A DNA stretch of 64,000 bases from an uncultured Bacteroidia bacterium (GCA_947252645.1 CAMXWF010000009.1:1-64000), one strand, 5' to 3'. Positions 42,596 to 51,953 are shown, numbered from the stretch's first letter. Program-made: numbers and translations. The notes: generated from the letters alone by a model not told the origin.

Positions 42596-44740
42596 TCACC
42601 CCAGTGTGGCCTTGGCCTGCTCGGCAGGCTTCTCTACATTCGGGTCGGGCGGGTACGCTATCCGCGTATGGTAGATGTTTAGCAGCTTATTGATGAAAAT
42701 CCGCTTGATGGTCGCAATGTCGTGGAAGGAGACGTTGCTCTCATCGTACTGGTCGTCCATCTGCTGGTAGTTCACGATGTTCTCCACCAGCACCTGCAGA
42801 TCCTCCTTCGTGAAGTGCTCAAGGCTCCGTGACGCTGCTTCTACCGAATCGGCCATCATCAGCACCACAGTCTCCTTCGAGAAGGGCTTAGGCCCGGGGT
42901 ACGTGAACTGCTCTGGGATATCGGGCTCCTCCATGTGGGCCGCACGGTAACGACGGTAAAAATACTCTGCCCGACGGGTGCCGTGGTGCGTCACTATGAA
43001 ATCGCATACCGGCGCCGGAAGCCCATAGCTGCGGGCTATCTTCATCCCGTTGGACACGTGCGCTATGATCAACTTGGCACTCTCGAGCTCCGTGAGATGG
43101 TTGTGCGGATTGGAGTTTGGCGACTGGTTCTCGGTAAAGTACTCCGGGGTCTCCATCTTCCCAATGTCATGGTAGAGCGCCCCAACACGCACCAGTAGCG
43201 GGTCGGCCCCAATGGCTATGGCGGCCTCCTCGGCCAGATTGGCCACCTGCAGGCTGTGCTGGAAGGTCCCAGGGGCCTTCTCGGCCAACTTGCGCAGTAG
43301 GGGCTGCGTCACATCCGATAGCTCCATGAGCGTGGTGGCAGAAAGAAAGTTGAATAGCTTCTCCAGTGGGTACATCAACGGGTAGACCGCCAAGGTGAGA
43401 AACGCATTGCCCGCAAAGAGCACCAAGGTCAGCAACGGCAGTTCGAACAACGAACCCTCCCTGAGCAGTACCAGCAGGGCCAGCGTTCCAACGTAGGATA
43501 GCAGCACGTAGCATACCGAAAGGAAAAGCTTCGCCCTACGGTAGATGGCCTGTAGCGTGAGTATCGCTACGCTCCCCGACACCAAGCTGAGCAGAAAAAA
43601 TTCAAAGCTATTACTCGCGTACATGGCCACCAGCAGTATGGCTACTAGGTGGCTTACAAAGGCTACACGACCATCAAAAAACGTCTTGACCAGGAATATC
43701 CCTGCCACGCACGGCACCAAGTAGAGCAGGCTCGGCGTAAAGCGTATCACAAGGTAGGCCGCCGACACCTCCAGCACCACTACGAGAACCAGAAAAAGAA
43801 AATGCTTTGTGTTGGCCAACACGCGCATATCGTGGAGATAGAGAAAAGCGCAAAAACCCGCAAAGGTTAGCAGCAATAGGAACACATTCGCCACCTCGGC
43901 GCCCCATTGCCGCGCCCCAGACTTGGCCCGCGCGGCAAACTCCCGCTCCAGCGACACCAGCTTCTGGTAGTTCACCTCGTTGACCAGCTCGCCCTGGTCG
44001 ATGATCTTCTCCCCAGCATGCACCATCCCCTCTGCGCTCGATAGCGTGCGCAGCTGCTCATCACGCAGCTGCATCGTGAGCGACGAATCATACTGCAGAT
44101 TCTTCCTGACTACCCGCTTTAGGTAAAGAGTGTCGAGGGTGACACCAAGACTCGCAGGTATGTGGCGCTGCAGGGTTGCTGCAAGCTGCTTGACTACCTG
44201 ATGTGGCGTGAACACATCCCGCGGCTGCGCCTCGTAGCTGATATGCTCACGCAGGATCGCAAAACGGCCATTGCGCGCGTGGCCATGCAAATCCGCTCGC
44301 TCTACCACCCCCTGCGTGTAGACCAGTGTGAGCAGCTGCCTAATGTCGTTGAAAAGGCTGTCCCGACTCGGATGCCCATGGTGCCTCCACCCGCTTGGTG
44401 CTCGCTGTCCTCCAGAACCTCCCGGCCAGTACAGCGTGTCGATGTAGGCCTCCAAGGCATCCGCCACCTCCTCTTCTACCAGGGGCTCTATGCGGAACAC
44501 TGGCCATACCTTATCCGCAATCTCCGCACGTTGCGCCTGCACCTCCTGGGGAGTCAGGTAAAGCGGATAGTCGTACGGCGCCTTAAGGGAAGGATACGTC
44601 CAAACCTTCCCCTTCTGAAATTCGTACTGGAAGCGCGCTGTACGCGGAACGAGTGCATACAGCACAACCACTGCGCAAACCACGTAGCACACCACGCGCA
44701 CCATGGCCCGCCTGTCTATGCGCTCCTTCTCCCGTGGCAT
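42596..44740 (-). CDS. 7TMR-HD family phosphohydrolase (PgpH-type)
   Basis: This 714-residue protein has an N-terminal transmembrane helix, an extracytoplasmic domain of about 250 residues (the 7TMR-HDED type), about seven transmembrane segments (roughly 300-480) and a cytoplasmic HD domain with LYHDIGKMETPEYF, then VTHHGTRRAEYFY and VVLMMADSVEAASR. Family members such as Listeria PgpH hydrolyse cyclic di-AMP; that activity is inferred here. ATG 44740 is preferred because the upstream extension overlaps the neighbouring gene and is Arg/Ser-rich, unlike family sequence. It is downstream of nif3 and the zinc-ribbon gene on the same strand. Confidence 0.88.
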   Translation of the reverse strand: MPREKERIDRRAMVRVVCYVVCAVVVLYALVPRTARFQYEFQKGKVWTYPSLKAPYDYPLYLTPQEVQAQRAEIADKVWPVFRIEPLVEEEVADALEAYIDTLYWPGGSGGQRAPSGWRHHGHPSRDSLFNDIRQLLTLVYTQGVVERADLHGHARNGRFAILREHISYEAQPRDVFTPHQVVKQLAATLQRHIPASLGVTLDTLYLKRVVRKNLQYDSSLTMQLRDEQLRTLSSAEGMVHAGEKIIDQGELVNEVNYQKLVSLEREFAARAKSGARQWGAEVANVFLLLLTFAGFCAFLYLHDMRVLANTKHFLFLVLVVVLEVSAAYLVIRFTPSLLYLVPCVAGIFLVKTFFDGRVAFVSHLVAILLVAMYASNSFEFFLLSLVSGSVAILTLQAIYRRAKLFLSVCYVLLSYVGTLALLVLLREGSLFELPLLTLVLFAGNAFLTLAVYPLMYPLEKLFNFLSATTLMELSDVTQPLLRKLAEKAPGTFQHSLQVANLAEEAAIAIGADPLLVRVGALYHDIGKMETPEYFTENQSPNSNPHNHLTELESAKLIIAHVSNGMKIARSYGLPAPVCDFIVTHHGTRRAEYFYRRYRAAHMEEPDIPEQFTYPGPKPFSKETVVLMMADSVEAASRSLEHFTKEDLQVLVENIVNYQQMDDQYDESNVSFHDIATIKRIFINKLLNIYHTRIAYPPDPNVEKPAEQAKATLG

Positions 44741-44783
44741 GCCTACCCCCCTCGTCGCTCGCCGTCCTAAAACCGGAACAAGG

Positions 44784-45596
44784 CTATTTTTTGGCCTTGG
44801 GCTCCTCCTTGGGCGTTTGTCCCGCAGCGGCAGATTCCTCCTGGGCCTCCGGCGTATCCACGATGATGCGCCCGCAGTATTCACACACGATGAGCCGTTT
44901 GTGTAGCCGGATGTCGAGTTGACGCTGCGGTGGTATACGGTTGAAGCAGCCACCGCACGAATCCCGCTCAATGGTCACCACCGCCAGCCCGTTGTGCGCA
45001 CTGCCGCGTATCCGCATATAGGCCCCCAGAAGGCGCTCTGGAATCTGCGTCTTAAGCTGGTCATGCTCCTGCTCCAGCTTGGCCTGCTCCAGGCTGGTCT
45101 CCTCTATAATGGTGTCTAGCTCTTTGCGCTTGGCCTCCAGATCCACCTTCCGCGCCGATAGCTTCTCTTTGGCCGCTGCAAGCTGCAACTGCAATTGCTC
45201 GTTCGACTTACGGAAATCCTTCGACTGCTTGTCGCGCAGCTCCGTCTCCAGCTGCTGGTAGGCTATCTCCTTGGTCAGCGACTCGTACTCCCGATTGTTG
45301 CTCACGTGGTTGATCTGCTCGTGGTATTTGGCTACCAAGGCCTCCGACTCCTTGTTCTCATGCTGGCGCGCAAGCACCTCCGCATTGTTGGCCGAGATCT
45401 TCTTACCCAAGTTCCCTATCCGCGTCTCTAGCCCAGCCACCTCGTCCTCAAGATCCTCCACCTCCATCGGCAGCTCACCGCGCATGCGCACTATCTGATC
45501 TATGCGCGTGTCGATATTCTGCAATGCGTAGAGCTTTGTCAGGTTACTCTCTATGCTCCTATCTTCGCGGGCGGGCGTGGTCTTCGCTGTACTCAT
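44784..45596 (-). CDS. C4 zinc-ribbon coiled-coil protein
   Basis: The 270-residue protein has a long coiled coil (about 45-185) followed by a C-terminal zinc ribbon with two Cys pairs (CGGCFNRIPPQ and CEYCGRIIVD). The Ala/Glu/Lys-rich tail is low complexity. This family is widely encoded beside nif3 in Bacteroidota and other phyla. The structure suggests nucleic-acid or protein binding, but the function is not established. Its start overlaps the end of nif3 by 38 bp, implying coupled translation. Confidence 0.88.
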   Translation of the reverse strand: MSTAKTTPAREDRSIESNLTKLYALQNIDTRIDQIVRMRGELPMEVEDLEDEVAGLETRIGNLGKKISANNAEVLARQHENKESEALVAKYHEQINHVSNNREYESLTKEIAYQQLETELRDKQSKDFRKSNEQLQLQLAAAKEKLSARKVDLEAKRKELDTIIEETSLEQAKLEQEHDQLKTQIPERLLGAYMRIRGSAHNGLAVVTIERDSCGGCFNRIPPQRQLDIRLHKRLIVCEYCGRIIVDTPEAQEESAAAGQTPKEEPKAKK

Positions 45597-46722
45597 CTTG
45601 ACTTCTCGTGTTCAAATAGTAGGCTACAGGACTCTTTTCCTGCGCACTCTCCCAGATGGCAAAGGTAGTGAATTTCTTGGCCAACAGACGGTGTAGCAAC
45701 CGCACCGCGCACAGCTCGCTCTCTCGGTGCCCAATGTCGCAGAGAATGGTCGACCCGGGCATACGCTGGAAATCGTGGTACTTGCAGTCGCCCGTCACCA
45801 GGATGTCGGCCCCACACCGCTCCGCCTCCGGCAGAAGCGAGACTCCTGACCCACCACACACCGCTACCCGACGGATGGCTCGCAACCCGGAAGTACTCAT
45901 CCGAATGCAGGGCGGAGCAAACACACGCATCAGGCGCGCAACAAAACGCTCTATCGACTCTGCCTCGGGCAGCAACCCCACCGCCCCAAGACCCCCTATG
46001 GCCCGCGCGTTGCGCAGAGAATACAGATCGTAGGCCACCTCCTGGTACGGGTGGGCCGCCTGCAGGGCCGACACCACCGCCTGCACCCGCTCGGCGGGGG
46101 CCACTGTCTCTATCCGAACCTCGCGCGTCGTCGTAAAGCTATCCTTCCCCCCAATATACGGCTCGGCCTCGTGGGGAGAAAAAAATGTCCCCTCGCCCTC
46201 CAGGTTGTAGGAGCATCTACTGTAGAGGCCTATGCAGCCAGCTCCCGCCGAAAACATCGCCTCACGCACAGCCTCCGCATGGCTCGGCGGCACATAGGTC
46301 ACCACCTTGATCAGCTCCTCGTCTATCGGTCGCAGCGGCCCAACCTCCCGGAGTCCTAACATCTGCGCCATCTCCCAGTTCACCCCATGTGGCGCGGCAT
46401 CCAGACTCGTGTGGGCTGCGTAGAGACCTATACCCAGCTCCAGGGCGCGCAGCAATAGACGAGAGGTGCGTGTGCCCCCCGTCAGCTCCTTGACCCCGTG
46501 AAACAGCAACGGATGGTGCGACACCACGAGGTTGGCCCCCTGTTCGCGAGCCTCCTCGAGCACCGACTCCGTCACATCGAAGCACACCAGTATACCCCTC
46601 ACCGCCGTGGAGGGGTACCCAAGCTGGAGGCCGCTGTTGTCGTAGCTCTCCTGAAGCGTTAGCGGCGCCTCTTCCTCTATCGCCCGCGCCACATCGCCAA
46701 ACGTCACCACTGTATCCTCCAT
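45559..46722 (-). CDS. Nif3-like dinuclear metal-centre protein
   Basis: This 387-residue protein is of the NIF3/YbgI family. The metal-binding blocks are visible (ESYDNSGLQLG, VVSHHPLLFHG, AAHTSLDAAPHGVN and, near the end, CDIGHRESE). The central insertion (VIKVVTYVPPSHAEAVREA to HPYQEVAYDLY) is the PII-like domain found in the longer family members. Start ATG 46722 has an excellent SD (TAAGGAGG). Longer in-frame starts run into tRNA-Met. The family folds as a hexamer; annotations as GTP cyclohydrolase are weakly supported. Confidence 0.9.
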   Translation of the reverse strand: MEDTVVTFGDVARAIEEEAPLTLQESYDNSGLQLGYPSTAVRGILVCFDVTESVLEEAREQGANLVVSHHPLLFHGVKELTGGTRTSRLLLRALELGIGLYAAHTSLDAAPHGVNWEMAQMLGLREVGPLRPIDEELIKVVTYVPPSHAEAVREAMFSAGAGCIGLYSRCSYNLEGEGTFFSPHEAEPYIGGKDSFTTTREVRIETVAPAERVQAVVSALQAAHPYQEVAYDLYSLRNARAIGGLGAVGLLPEAESIERFVARLMRVFAPPCIRMSTSGLRAIRRVAVCGGSGVSLLPEAERCGADILVTGDCKYHDFQRMPGSTILCDIGHRESELCAVRLLHRLLAKKFTTFAIWESAQEKSPVAYYLNTRSQDEYSEDHARPRR

Positions 46723-46788
46723 GACCGAATCCTCCTTACCCACCATAATGGGCAAGGGCGGCCGCCTTCTCGGCAACCGCCCTTGTCG

Positions 46789-46862
46789 TAGCGAGAGACG
46801 GGCTTGAACCGTCGACCTCATGATTATGAATCATGCGCTCTAACCAGCTGAGCTACCTCGCC
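46789..46862 (-). tRNA. tRNA-Met (CAT), elongator-type
   Basis: The cloverleaf runs from 46862 to 46789. The acceptor GGCGAGG pairs with the 3' strand TCTCGCT, the D-arm is AGCTCAGCTGGTTAGAGC, and the anticodon stem ATGAT/ATCAT carries loop TTCATAA (anticodon CAT). The T-arm contains GGTTCAAGCC. The paired first base pair and GGCGAGG start suggest an elongator. CCA is not encoded. Confidence 0.93.
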
Positions 46863-46893
46863 TCCACGCCTCTCATGGCATAAAACAACTCCG

Positions 46894-46901
46894 CAAAGGT
46901 A
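46894..46901 (-). promoter_or_regulatory. -7 box for tRNA-Met / nif3 operon
   Basis: On the minus strand the sequence is TACCTTTG, 32 bp upstream of the tRNA. No second promoter is visible between the tRNA and nif3. Confidence 0.55.
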
Positions 46902-46955
46902 CGACAAATCCTACACCCCACCAAACGCCGCGCTGCTCTCTCCAAAGCCTCCACG

Positions 46956-48263
46956 TTACTCCAGGCGCAGTATGTAGTAATCCTTCTTGCCACGCTGCAC
47001 CAGGATGTAGTGCCCATTGAGGCTATCGGCCACGGTGAGTTGCTGATCCGCATCCGACACGCGGCGCTTATTGATGCTCAGACCTCCTTGCTTGACCGCA
47101 CGGCGTAGCTCCCCCTTCGACCCATAGACCTGAGTCCGCTCGCACAGCAGATCTACCACGCTGACCCCTGCCTCAAGGCTGCTTTTGGCCACATGGTATT
47201 GCGGCACACCGGCAAACACCGACAGGAACGTGGCCTCATCGAGCCCTAGCAGCTCATCGTGCGTATCCTTCCCGAACAGAATGGCCGAGGCCCTCAGTGC
47301 CTTCTCGTAGGCGGCCTGCCCATGCACCATCGTCGTGACCTGCTTGGCCAGCTCCTGCTGCAGCACACGACGCTCGGGGGCCGCAGCCTGCTCGGCCATC
47401 AGGGCCTCCACGCGCGCACGGTCAAGCTCCGTGAATATCTTCAGGTAGCGCGACGCATCCTCATCGGCCACGTTGAGCCAAAACTGGTAGAACTGATAGC
47501 TGCTCGTGCGCGAAGGCGAAAGCCACACGTTCCCCTGCTCGGTCTTCCCAAACTTGCGCCCGTCTGACTTCGTGATAAGGGGACACGTGACCCCGTATAC
47601 TGTGGCCCCGTCCATGCGGCGGATAAGCTCCGAGCCCGTGGTGATGTTGCCCCACTGATCCGAGCCACCAAATTGCACATCCACCCCGTACTGCCGGTGA
47701 AGCTCCAGAAAATCCGTCGCCTGGATGAGCTGGTACGAAAACTCCGTGAAGGAAAGCCCCTCTTGGCCCTCACCACCCTCCAATCGCCGACGCACGGAGT
47801 CCTTGGCCATCATGTAGTTTACCGTGATGTGCTTGCCTATGTCGCGGATGAAGTCTAGAAATCTATAGCCACCCATCCAGTCGTAGTTGTTGACTAGCTT
47901 GGCAGCATTGGATGCTGTGTCGCCAAAGTCCACCAGCCCAGCCAGCTGCTCCCGCAGGCAGCTAACGTTATGCTGGAGTTCGTCCCACGAAAGCAGATTA
48001 CGCTCGGTCGAGCGACCCGAAGGGTCGCCTATCATCCCCGTAGCGCCGCCCAGGAGCACGAAAGGCCTATGCCCGCAACGCTGAAAATGGCGCAACAGCA
48101 TCACCGATACCAAATGGCCTATGTGCAGCGAGTCCGCCGTAGGGTCTATCCCCACGTAGCCGCTACGCATGCCACCAAGAAGGTACTCCGCCGTGCCCGG
48201 CATCACATCGTGCAGCATGCCGCGCCAGCGCAACTCCTCTATAAAATCCACGCTATGCCCCAT
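46956..48263 (-). CDS. tyrS: Tyrosyl-tRNA synthetase
   Basis: This 435-residue class I synthetase has the HIGH motif in DSLHIGHLVS, the tyrosine-binding block FGGSDQWGNITTG and the KMSKS equivalent KFGKTEQGN. A C-terminal S4-like RNA-binding domain ends the protein (LRRAVKQGGLSINKRRV). It charges tRNA-Tyr. It lies 62 bp downstream of tRNA-Arg on the same strand and probably shares its promoter. Confidence 0.97.
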   Translation of the reverse strand: MGHSVDFIEELRWRGMLHDVMPGTAEYLLGGMRSGYVGIDPTADSLHIGHLVSVMLLRHFQRCGHRPFVLLGGATGMIGDPSGRSTERNLLSWDELQHNVSCLREQLAGLVDFGDTASNAAKLVNNYDWMGGYRFLDFIRDIGKHITVNYMMAKDSVRRRLEGGEGQEGLSFTEFSYQLIQATDFLELHRQYGVDVQFGGSDQWGNITTGSELIRRMDGATVYGVTCPLITKSDGRKFGKTEQGNVWLSPSRTSSYQFYQFWLNVADEDASRYLKIFTELDRARVEALMAEQAAAPERRVLQQELAKQVTTMVHGQAAYEKALRASAILFGKDTHDELLGLDEATFLSVFAGVPQYHVAKSSLEAGVSVVDLLCERTQVYGSKGELRRAVKQGGLSINKRRVSDADQQLTVADSLNGHYILVQRGKKDYYILRLE

Positions 48264-48325
48264 GACTCTCTACTCCTAGGAAAGCGCAGTGCGCACCATA
48301 CCCCTTAGTGCCTATGGCCCAAGCG

Positions 48326-48397
48326 TGACCCCACTAGGAATCGAACCTAGATTTAGAGTTTAGGAAACTCTCGTTCTATCCGTTGAACTATGGGGCC
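48326..48397 (-). tRNA. tRNA-Arg (CCT)
   Basis: The cloverleaf runs from 48397 to 48326. The acceptor GGCCCCA pairs with TGGGGTC, and the anticodon stem AGAGT/ACTCT carries loop TTCCTAA (anticodon CCT). The T-arm is CTAGG-TTCGATT-CCTAG. CCA is not encoded. Confidence 0.94.
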
Positions 48398-48418
48398 GCA
48401 CTGCACCCTATGCGCTCG

Positions 48419-48426
48419 CGAAGGTA
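48419..48426 (-). promoter_or_regulatory. -7-like box for tRNA-Arg / tyrS
   Basis: On the minus strand the sequence is TACCTTCG, one base from the consensus, 21 bp before tRNA-Arg. Confidence 0.45.
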
Positions 48427-48460
48427 GCTAAATTCGCCCATTCGCCCCCGCAAGCCCTGC

Positions 48461-50206
48461 CTATTCCTCCTGCGTCACCGCAATGCTCAGCTCATCGAGC
48501 TGTACGGCCTCCAGCGGGGAGGGACTCCCAATCATCAGGTCGCGACCTGCGTTGTTCTTCGGGAAGGCAATGAAATCCCTTATCGAATCCGCACCGCCCA
48601 GCATGGCGCAGAGCCTGTCGAACCCAAAGGCTATCCCCCCGTGCGGCGGCGCCCCATACCTAAAGGCATTGATGAGGAAACCAAATTGCTCCTGCGCCTT
48701 CTCCGCGGTAAAGCCTAGGGCCTTGAACATCTGCTCCTGCACGCGCTGGTCGTGGATACGGATGGACCCGCCCCCCACCTCCACACCGTTGATTACGAAA
48801 TCGTACGCATTCGCCCGCATTCGCCCAGGATCCGTCTCAAAGAGCCCTAGGTCCTCCTCGTGGGGCGCCGTGAACGGGTGGTGCATTGCGGTGTAGCGCT
48901 GCTCCTCCTCGCTCCACTCGAAGAGCGGGAAATCGATCACCCATAGGGGCTTGAACACCTTGGGATCTAGCCATCCCTGCGCCTGCGCAATGTGCAGACG
49001 CAGCTGACCGAGCGACTTCTGCGTCGTCTCCCGGGCCCCAAACATGATCAGGAGCATATCGCCTTCCTGGCAGTCCCCAGCCTTCCATAGGGCCTGCTTG
49101 GCCTCTGCCGAAAGAAACTTGTCGGCCGATGACTTCAGGCCCCCATCGGCCCCACGGCGCAGGTGGATGAGCCCCTTGCCGCCCACCTGCGGAGTCTTCA
49201 CGTAGGCGGTCAAGGCATCGAGTTGCTTCCGGCTGTAGCTGCCTCCCGCGGGTACGGCCAGTCCTCCTGCGTACTCCCCAGCCCCCATCAGCCCCTGACT
49301 GGCCCGCATGGCTTCCGTCAGCTCGTGAATCTCCATCCCAAAACGCATGTCCGGCTTGTCGCTCCCAAAGCGCGCCATCGCGTCATCGTAGCTCACCCGC
49401 TGCGCACGCGCTAGCTCTACGTCTACTACTTGCGAAAACACGGTGTCCATCAGGCCCTCGAAGAGATTCAGGATGTCCTCCCGCTCCACGAAGGACATCT
49501 CGCAGTCGACCTGCGTGAACTCGGGCTGACGGTCGGCCCGAAGATCCTCATCGCGGAAGCAACGCACCAGTTGGTAGTAGCGGTCGTAGCCCGAAATCAT
49601 CAGCAGTTGCTTGAATGTCTGTGGTGACTGCGGCAGCGCGTAGAAGGTCCCCGGGTGCATCCTGGAGGGCACCACGAAATCGCGCGCCCCCTCGGGGGTC
49701 GACTTGATTAGAAAGGGTGTCTCGATCTCCAGGAACTCCCGCTCGTTGAGGTAGTGCCTCACTGCTTGCGCCGCCCGGTGGCGGAGTAGCAGGTTGCGCT
49801 GCAGTGGCGCTCGCCGAAGATCCAAGTAGCGATACTGCATCCGCAGCTCATCGCCCCCATCGCTCTCCTCCTCGATGGTGAAGGGCGGCGTGGCGCTCTC
49901 GCTGAGCACCTTGAGCGACTCTAGCGCCAGCTCAACCTCGCCCGTCGCCAACTGCGCATTCTTATTGCTGCGCTCGCGCACTATCCCCTCCACTTGCACC
50001 ACGTACTCCCGCCCAAGCTTCTCCCCACGGGCGTAGAGCGCCCCCTGCGTCTGCTCGGCCACTAGCTGCGTGAGCCCATAGCGATCGCGCAAATCGATAA
50101 AAAGCAAGCTCCCTAAGCGACGCGTCCGTTGCACCCAACCGGCCAGCTGAACCCGCTCGCCCACATTCGATAGACGAAGCTCTCCGCATGTATGCGTCCT
50201 GTACAT
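48461..50206 (-). CDS. aspS: Aspartyl-tRNA synthetase
   Basis: This class IIb synthetase has about 581 residues. It has an N-terminal OB anticodon-binding fold (VQLAGWVQRTRRLGSLLFID), motif 2 (CFRDEDLRADRQPEFTQVD), a bacterial-type GAD insertion domain in the middle and motif 3 (GIAFGFDRLCAMLGG). ATG 50206 begins family sequence (MYRTHTCGEL); the 48 residues upstream in frame lie across the promoter at 50287-50294 and are not family-like. Confidence 0.97.
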   Translation of the reverse strand: MYRTHTCGELRLSNVGERVQLAGWVQRTRRLGSLLFIDLRDRYGLTQLVAEQTQGALYARGEKLGREYVVQVEGIVRERSNKNAQLATGEVELALESLKVLSESATPPFTIEEESDGGDELRMQYRYLDLRRAPLQRNLLLRHRAAQAVRHYLNEREFLEIETPFLIKSTPEGARDFVVPSRMHPGTFYALPQSPQTFKQLLMISGYDRYYQLVRCFRDEDLRADRQPEFTQVDCEMSFVEREDILNLFEGLMDTVFSQVVDVELARAQRVSYDDAMARFGSDKPDMRFGMEIHELTEAMRASQGLMGAGEYAGGLAVPAGGSYSRKQLDALTAYVKTPQVGGKGLIHLRRGADGGLKSSADKFLSAEAKQALWKAGDCQEGDMLLIMFGARETTQKSLGQLRLHIAQAQGWLDPKVFKPLWVIDFPLFEWSEEEQRYTAMHHPFTAPHEEDLGLFETDPGRMRANAYDFVINGVEVGGGSIRIHDQRVQEQMFKALGFTAEKAQEQFGFLINAFRYGAPPHGGIAFGFDRLCAMLGGADSIRDFIAFPKNNAGRDLMIGSPSPLEAVQLDELSIAVTQEE

Positions 50207-50286
50207 CCCGCTTTCCCTCCTCTCGCTACTGGAGGTGGCCCTTGGGCGCGTAGTGCCTCCCTGGACTCCCCCTAGGGCTACCAGCG

Positions 50287-50294
50287 CAAAGGTA
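50287..50294 (-). promoter_or_regulatory. -7 box for aspS
   Basis: On the minus strand the sequence is TACCTTTG, 80 bp before ATG 50206. Confidence 0.55.
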
Positions 50295-50350
50295 TTGTTT
50301 TCTCGGCAGCTTAGGAACGATTCTGCACGCACCACCTGGAGCCCCTGCAC

Positions 50351-50650
50351 CTAGTGGTGCTACGCATTAGAGTGCAACCTCCTACGAAATCCTACTGGCC
50401 CACCTCGTATGACCCCACAGGTTGCCTCTCTTTTTACTGTAGACAGTCTACCAACGACTGCCTGCTGGCAATTATTTTAAACATCCACATCCGTACACCT
50501 TTGGCGCTATCCTCTCCCCCCAAAAACCGCATCGCCTCCCGCATCGCACTAATCAACTCATTATGTTGCTAGTAATGGGAATCTCTTTGCTACTTTCTTG
50601 GAGAAGCCGGGTACTCAGCCCCCCCTTGTGGAGGTGCAGTGTGGCTACGT
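50351..50650. other. Non-coding interval, nothing recognised
   Basis: This 300 bp between aspS and the sorting-domain remnant may hold more of that dead gene, but no reading frame is convincing. Confidence 0.3.
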
Positions 50651-50752
50651 AGCTATAGCCTGAACGGCAAGTTGCTAGCGGCGGGAACGCGCTCGGTAGG
50701 CTCCTACATGATAAAAACAGGAGAACAAAAATTAGTAAACAAGGTGCTATAG
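50651..50752 (+). pseudogene. Remnant of a T9SS sorting-domain C-terminus
   Basis: An open stretch of 33 codons reads SYSLNGKLLAAGTRSVGSYM and then IKTGEQKLVNKVL before TAG. This is the end pattern of Bacteroidota sorting domains (V.VYSLnGklL ... G.YmiKt ... KVL). No upstream coding part survives in frame. A shorter copy of the tail (EQKSDNKVL) precedes the second lipoprotein gene, ending at TAA 51832-51834. Confidence 0.55.
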
Positions 50753-50813
50753 ATAAATAAAATAGCGTATTCGTACGAACAATCGCAAATATTTACTTTT
50801 CAAGATATAAGCT

Positions 50814-50821
50814 TACCTTTG
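50814..50821 (+). promoter_or_regulatory. -7 box for lipoprotein gene A
   Basis: TACCTTTG, 49 bp before the ATG. The same box occurs at the same place in copy B. Confidence 0.6.
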
Positions 50822-50870
50822 CGCTGTCTTGCAGTGAAGTGCGCAGGTTGTAACACTAAAAAGAAAAAAG

Positions 50871-51539
50871 ATGAGGCACGGAAGGATATTTGTATTGATG
50901 GCGCTCTCAGCCGTCATGGTGGTTGCAGCAACAGGCTGTAAAAAAGAAAACAAGGGAAAGGAAGAGACTGCCAGCACCGATGCCATCACTGGCAAATGGA
51001 TCAACTATCGCTCCATACTAAATGAAGTTATTACCCACACACTACAGTTCAACAAAGATGGCAGCGGAGTAGAGTCAACCACCGAAGGAGACCCTGATGC
51101 ATCTTTCTTTTGGAAGCTTGAAGGCTCCGACTTAAGTCTGGCTCTAAAGGGGGAAAACATTTCCGCCACCTTTGATGGCGAAACGATAATTGTGAATTTC
51201 ACCCGCCACAGCAGACTATACATAAAGGAAGACGATAAGGGACCCGGTGAAGAGGTCAGCCGAAAGAACCTCATTGGCACCTGGAGAGGCAGCATTCATG
51301 ATGATGGTAGAGGTGAAACCTATACGTATACCTACGTCTTCAGCGAGGATGGAAACGGATCGTACACAAAAGAAACTACATATAAAGACGGCAGCCCTGC
51401 CAAAAAGCTGTCAGACTCTTTTACATGGACACTTACCGGTGTCAAGCTAGTGCTAAAATCCTCGGGAATCCTTACTGACGTTACTTGCTACAACGGCAAA
51501 AAGGTGTTGTGCATTGAATCGGTAATGACGAAACAATAA
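50871..51539 (+). CDS. Lipocalin-like lipoprotein A (two-repeat)
   Basis: The 222-residue lipoprotein has a signal peptide and lipobox (VAATGC, Cys23), followed by a charged spacer. The mature part consists of two similar halves: GKWINY...LQFNKDGSGVES...WKLEGSDLSL and GTWRGS...YVFSEDGNGSYT...WTLTGVKLVL. Each has the G-W...F..DG.G......W.L.g..L rhythm of lipocalin-like Bacteroidota lipoproteins. It probably sits on the outer membrane. The function is unknown. A paralogue with an identical signal sequence follows 0.4 kb downstream. Confidence 0.85.
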   Translation: MRHGRIFVLMALSAVMVVAATGCKKENKGKEETASTDAITGKWINYRSILNEVITHTLQFNKDGSGVESTTEGDPDASFFWKLEGSDLSLALKGENISATFDGETIIVNFTRHSRLYIKEDDKGPGEEVSRKNLIGTWRGSIHDDGRGETYTYTYVFSEDGNGSYTKETTYKDGSPAKKLSDSFTWTLTGVKLVLKSSGILTDVTCYNGKKVLCIESVMTKQ

Positions 51540-51601
51540 ACGATTCGCAACCCTCCGGTTTGAGGGGAAAAGGGGGCGCTAAACGGTTCTCTAAAGGGGA
51601 G

Positions 51602-51626
51602 GGGGTGAAACGATTCGTTTCACCCC
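51602..51626 (+). terminator. Terminator-like hairpin after lipoprotein A
   Basis: Perfect 11-bp stem GGGGTGAAACG / CGTTTCACCCC with loop ATT. There is no long T run after it, so termination is probable, not certain. Confidence 0.6.
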
Positions 51627-51786
51627 TCGCTTTTAGTGCCAAACTCTCGTTCTACCATAGCCAGCGGTGTCTCCCGCGTGCATTTTCGCCAGCCAATGCA
51701 GCCCCGTCCGAAGGACGGTCTCTCAATAGCCGAGGGTTTTCACCCCCCCAGATCCCTGCACGCTAGGGCTAGCCGGCCAGCAAGCC
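51627..51786. other. Spacer between duplicated units
   Basis: This 160 bp holds no recognisable gene. An imperfect GTCCGAAGGAC hairpin is present near 51708-51718. Confidence 0.3.
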
Positions 51787-51896
51787 TAACCATGAAAAAC
51801 TAGCGAACAAAAATCAGACAACAAGGTGCTATAAACAAACGAAATAGCGTATTCATACAAACAATTGTACACATTTGCTTTTTCATGACATATGTC

Positions 51897-51904
51897 TACC
51901 TTTG
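51897..51904 (+). promoter_or_regulatory. -7 box for lipoprotein gene B
   Basis: TACCTTTG, 49 bp before GTG 51954, the same spacing as in copy A. Confidence 0.6.
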
Positions 51905-51953
51905 CACCGCCATGCAATGAAGTAAACAGGTTGTAATACTTAAAAAGAAAAAG

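Larger units (their letters stand above)
50691..51626 (+). repeat. Tandem duplication, copy A (lipoprotein unit)
   Basis: Unit of about 0.94 kb: sorting-domain tail, promoter, lipoprotein gene and terminator hairpin. Copy B (51787-52750) matches it in order and largely in sequence, strongest around the start codon and signal peptide. Confidence 0.75.

Noticed and set aside
44741..44971. 77-residue N-terminal extension of the HD hydrolase
   Set aside because: It overlaps the zinc-ribbon gene and is Arg/Ser-rich unlike the family; ATG 44740 fits the first transmembrane helix.
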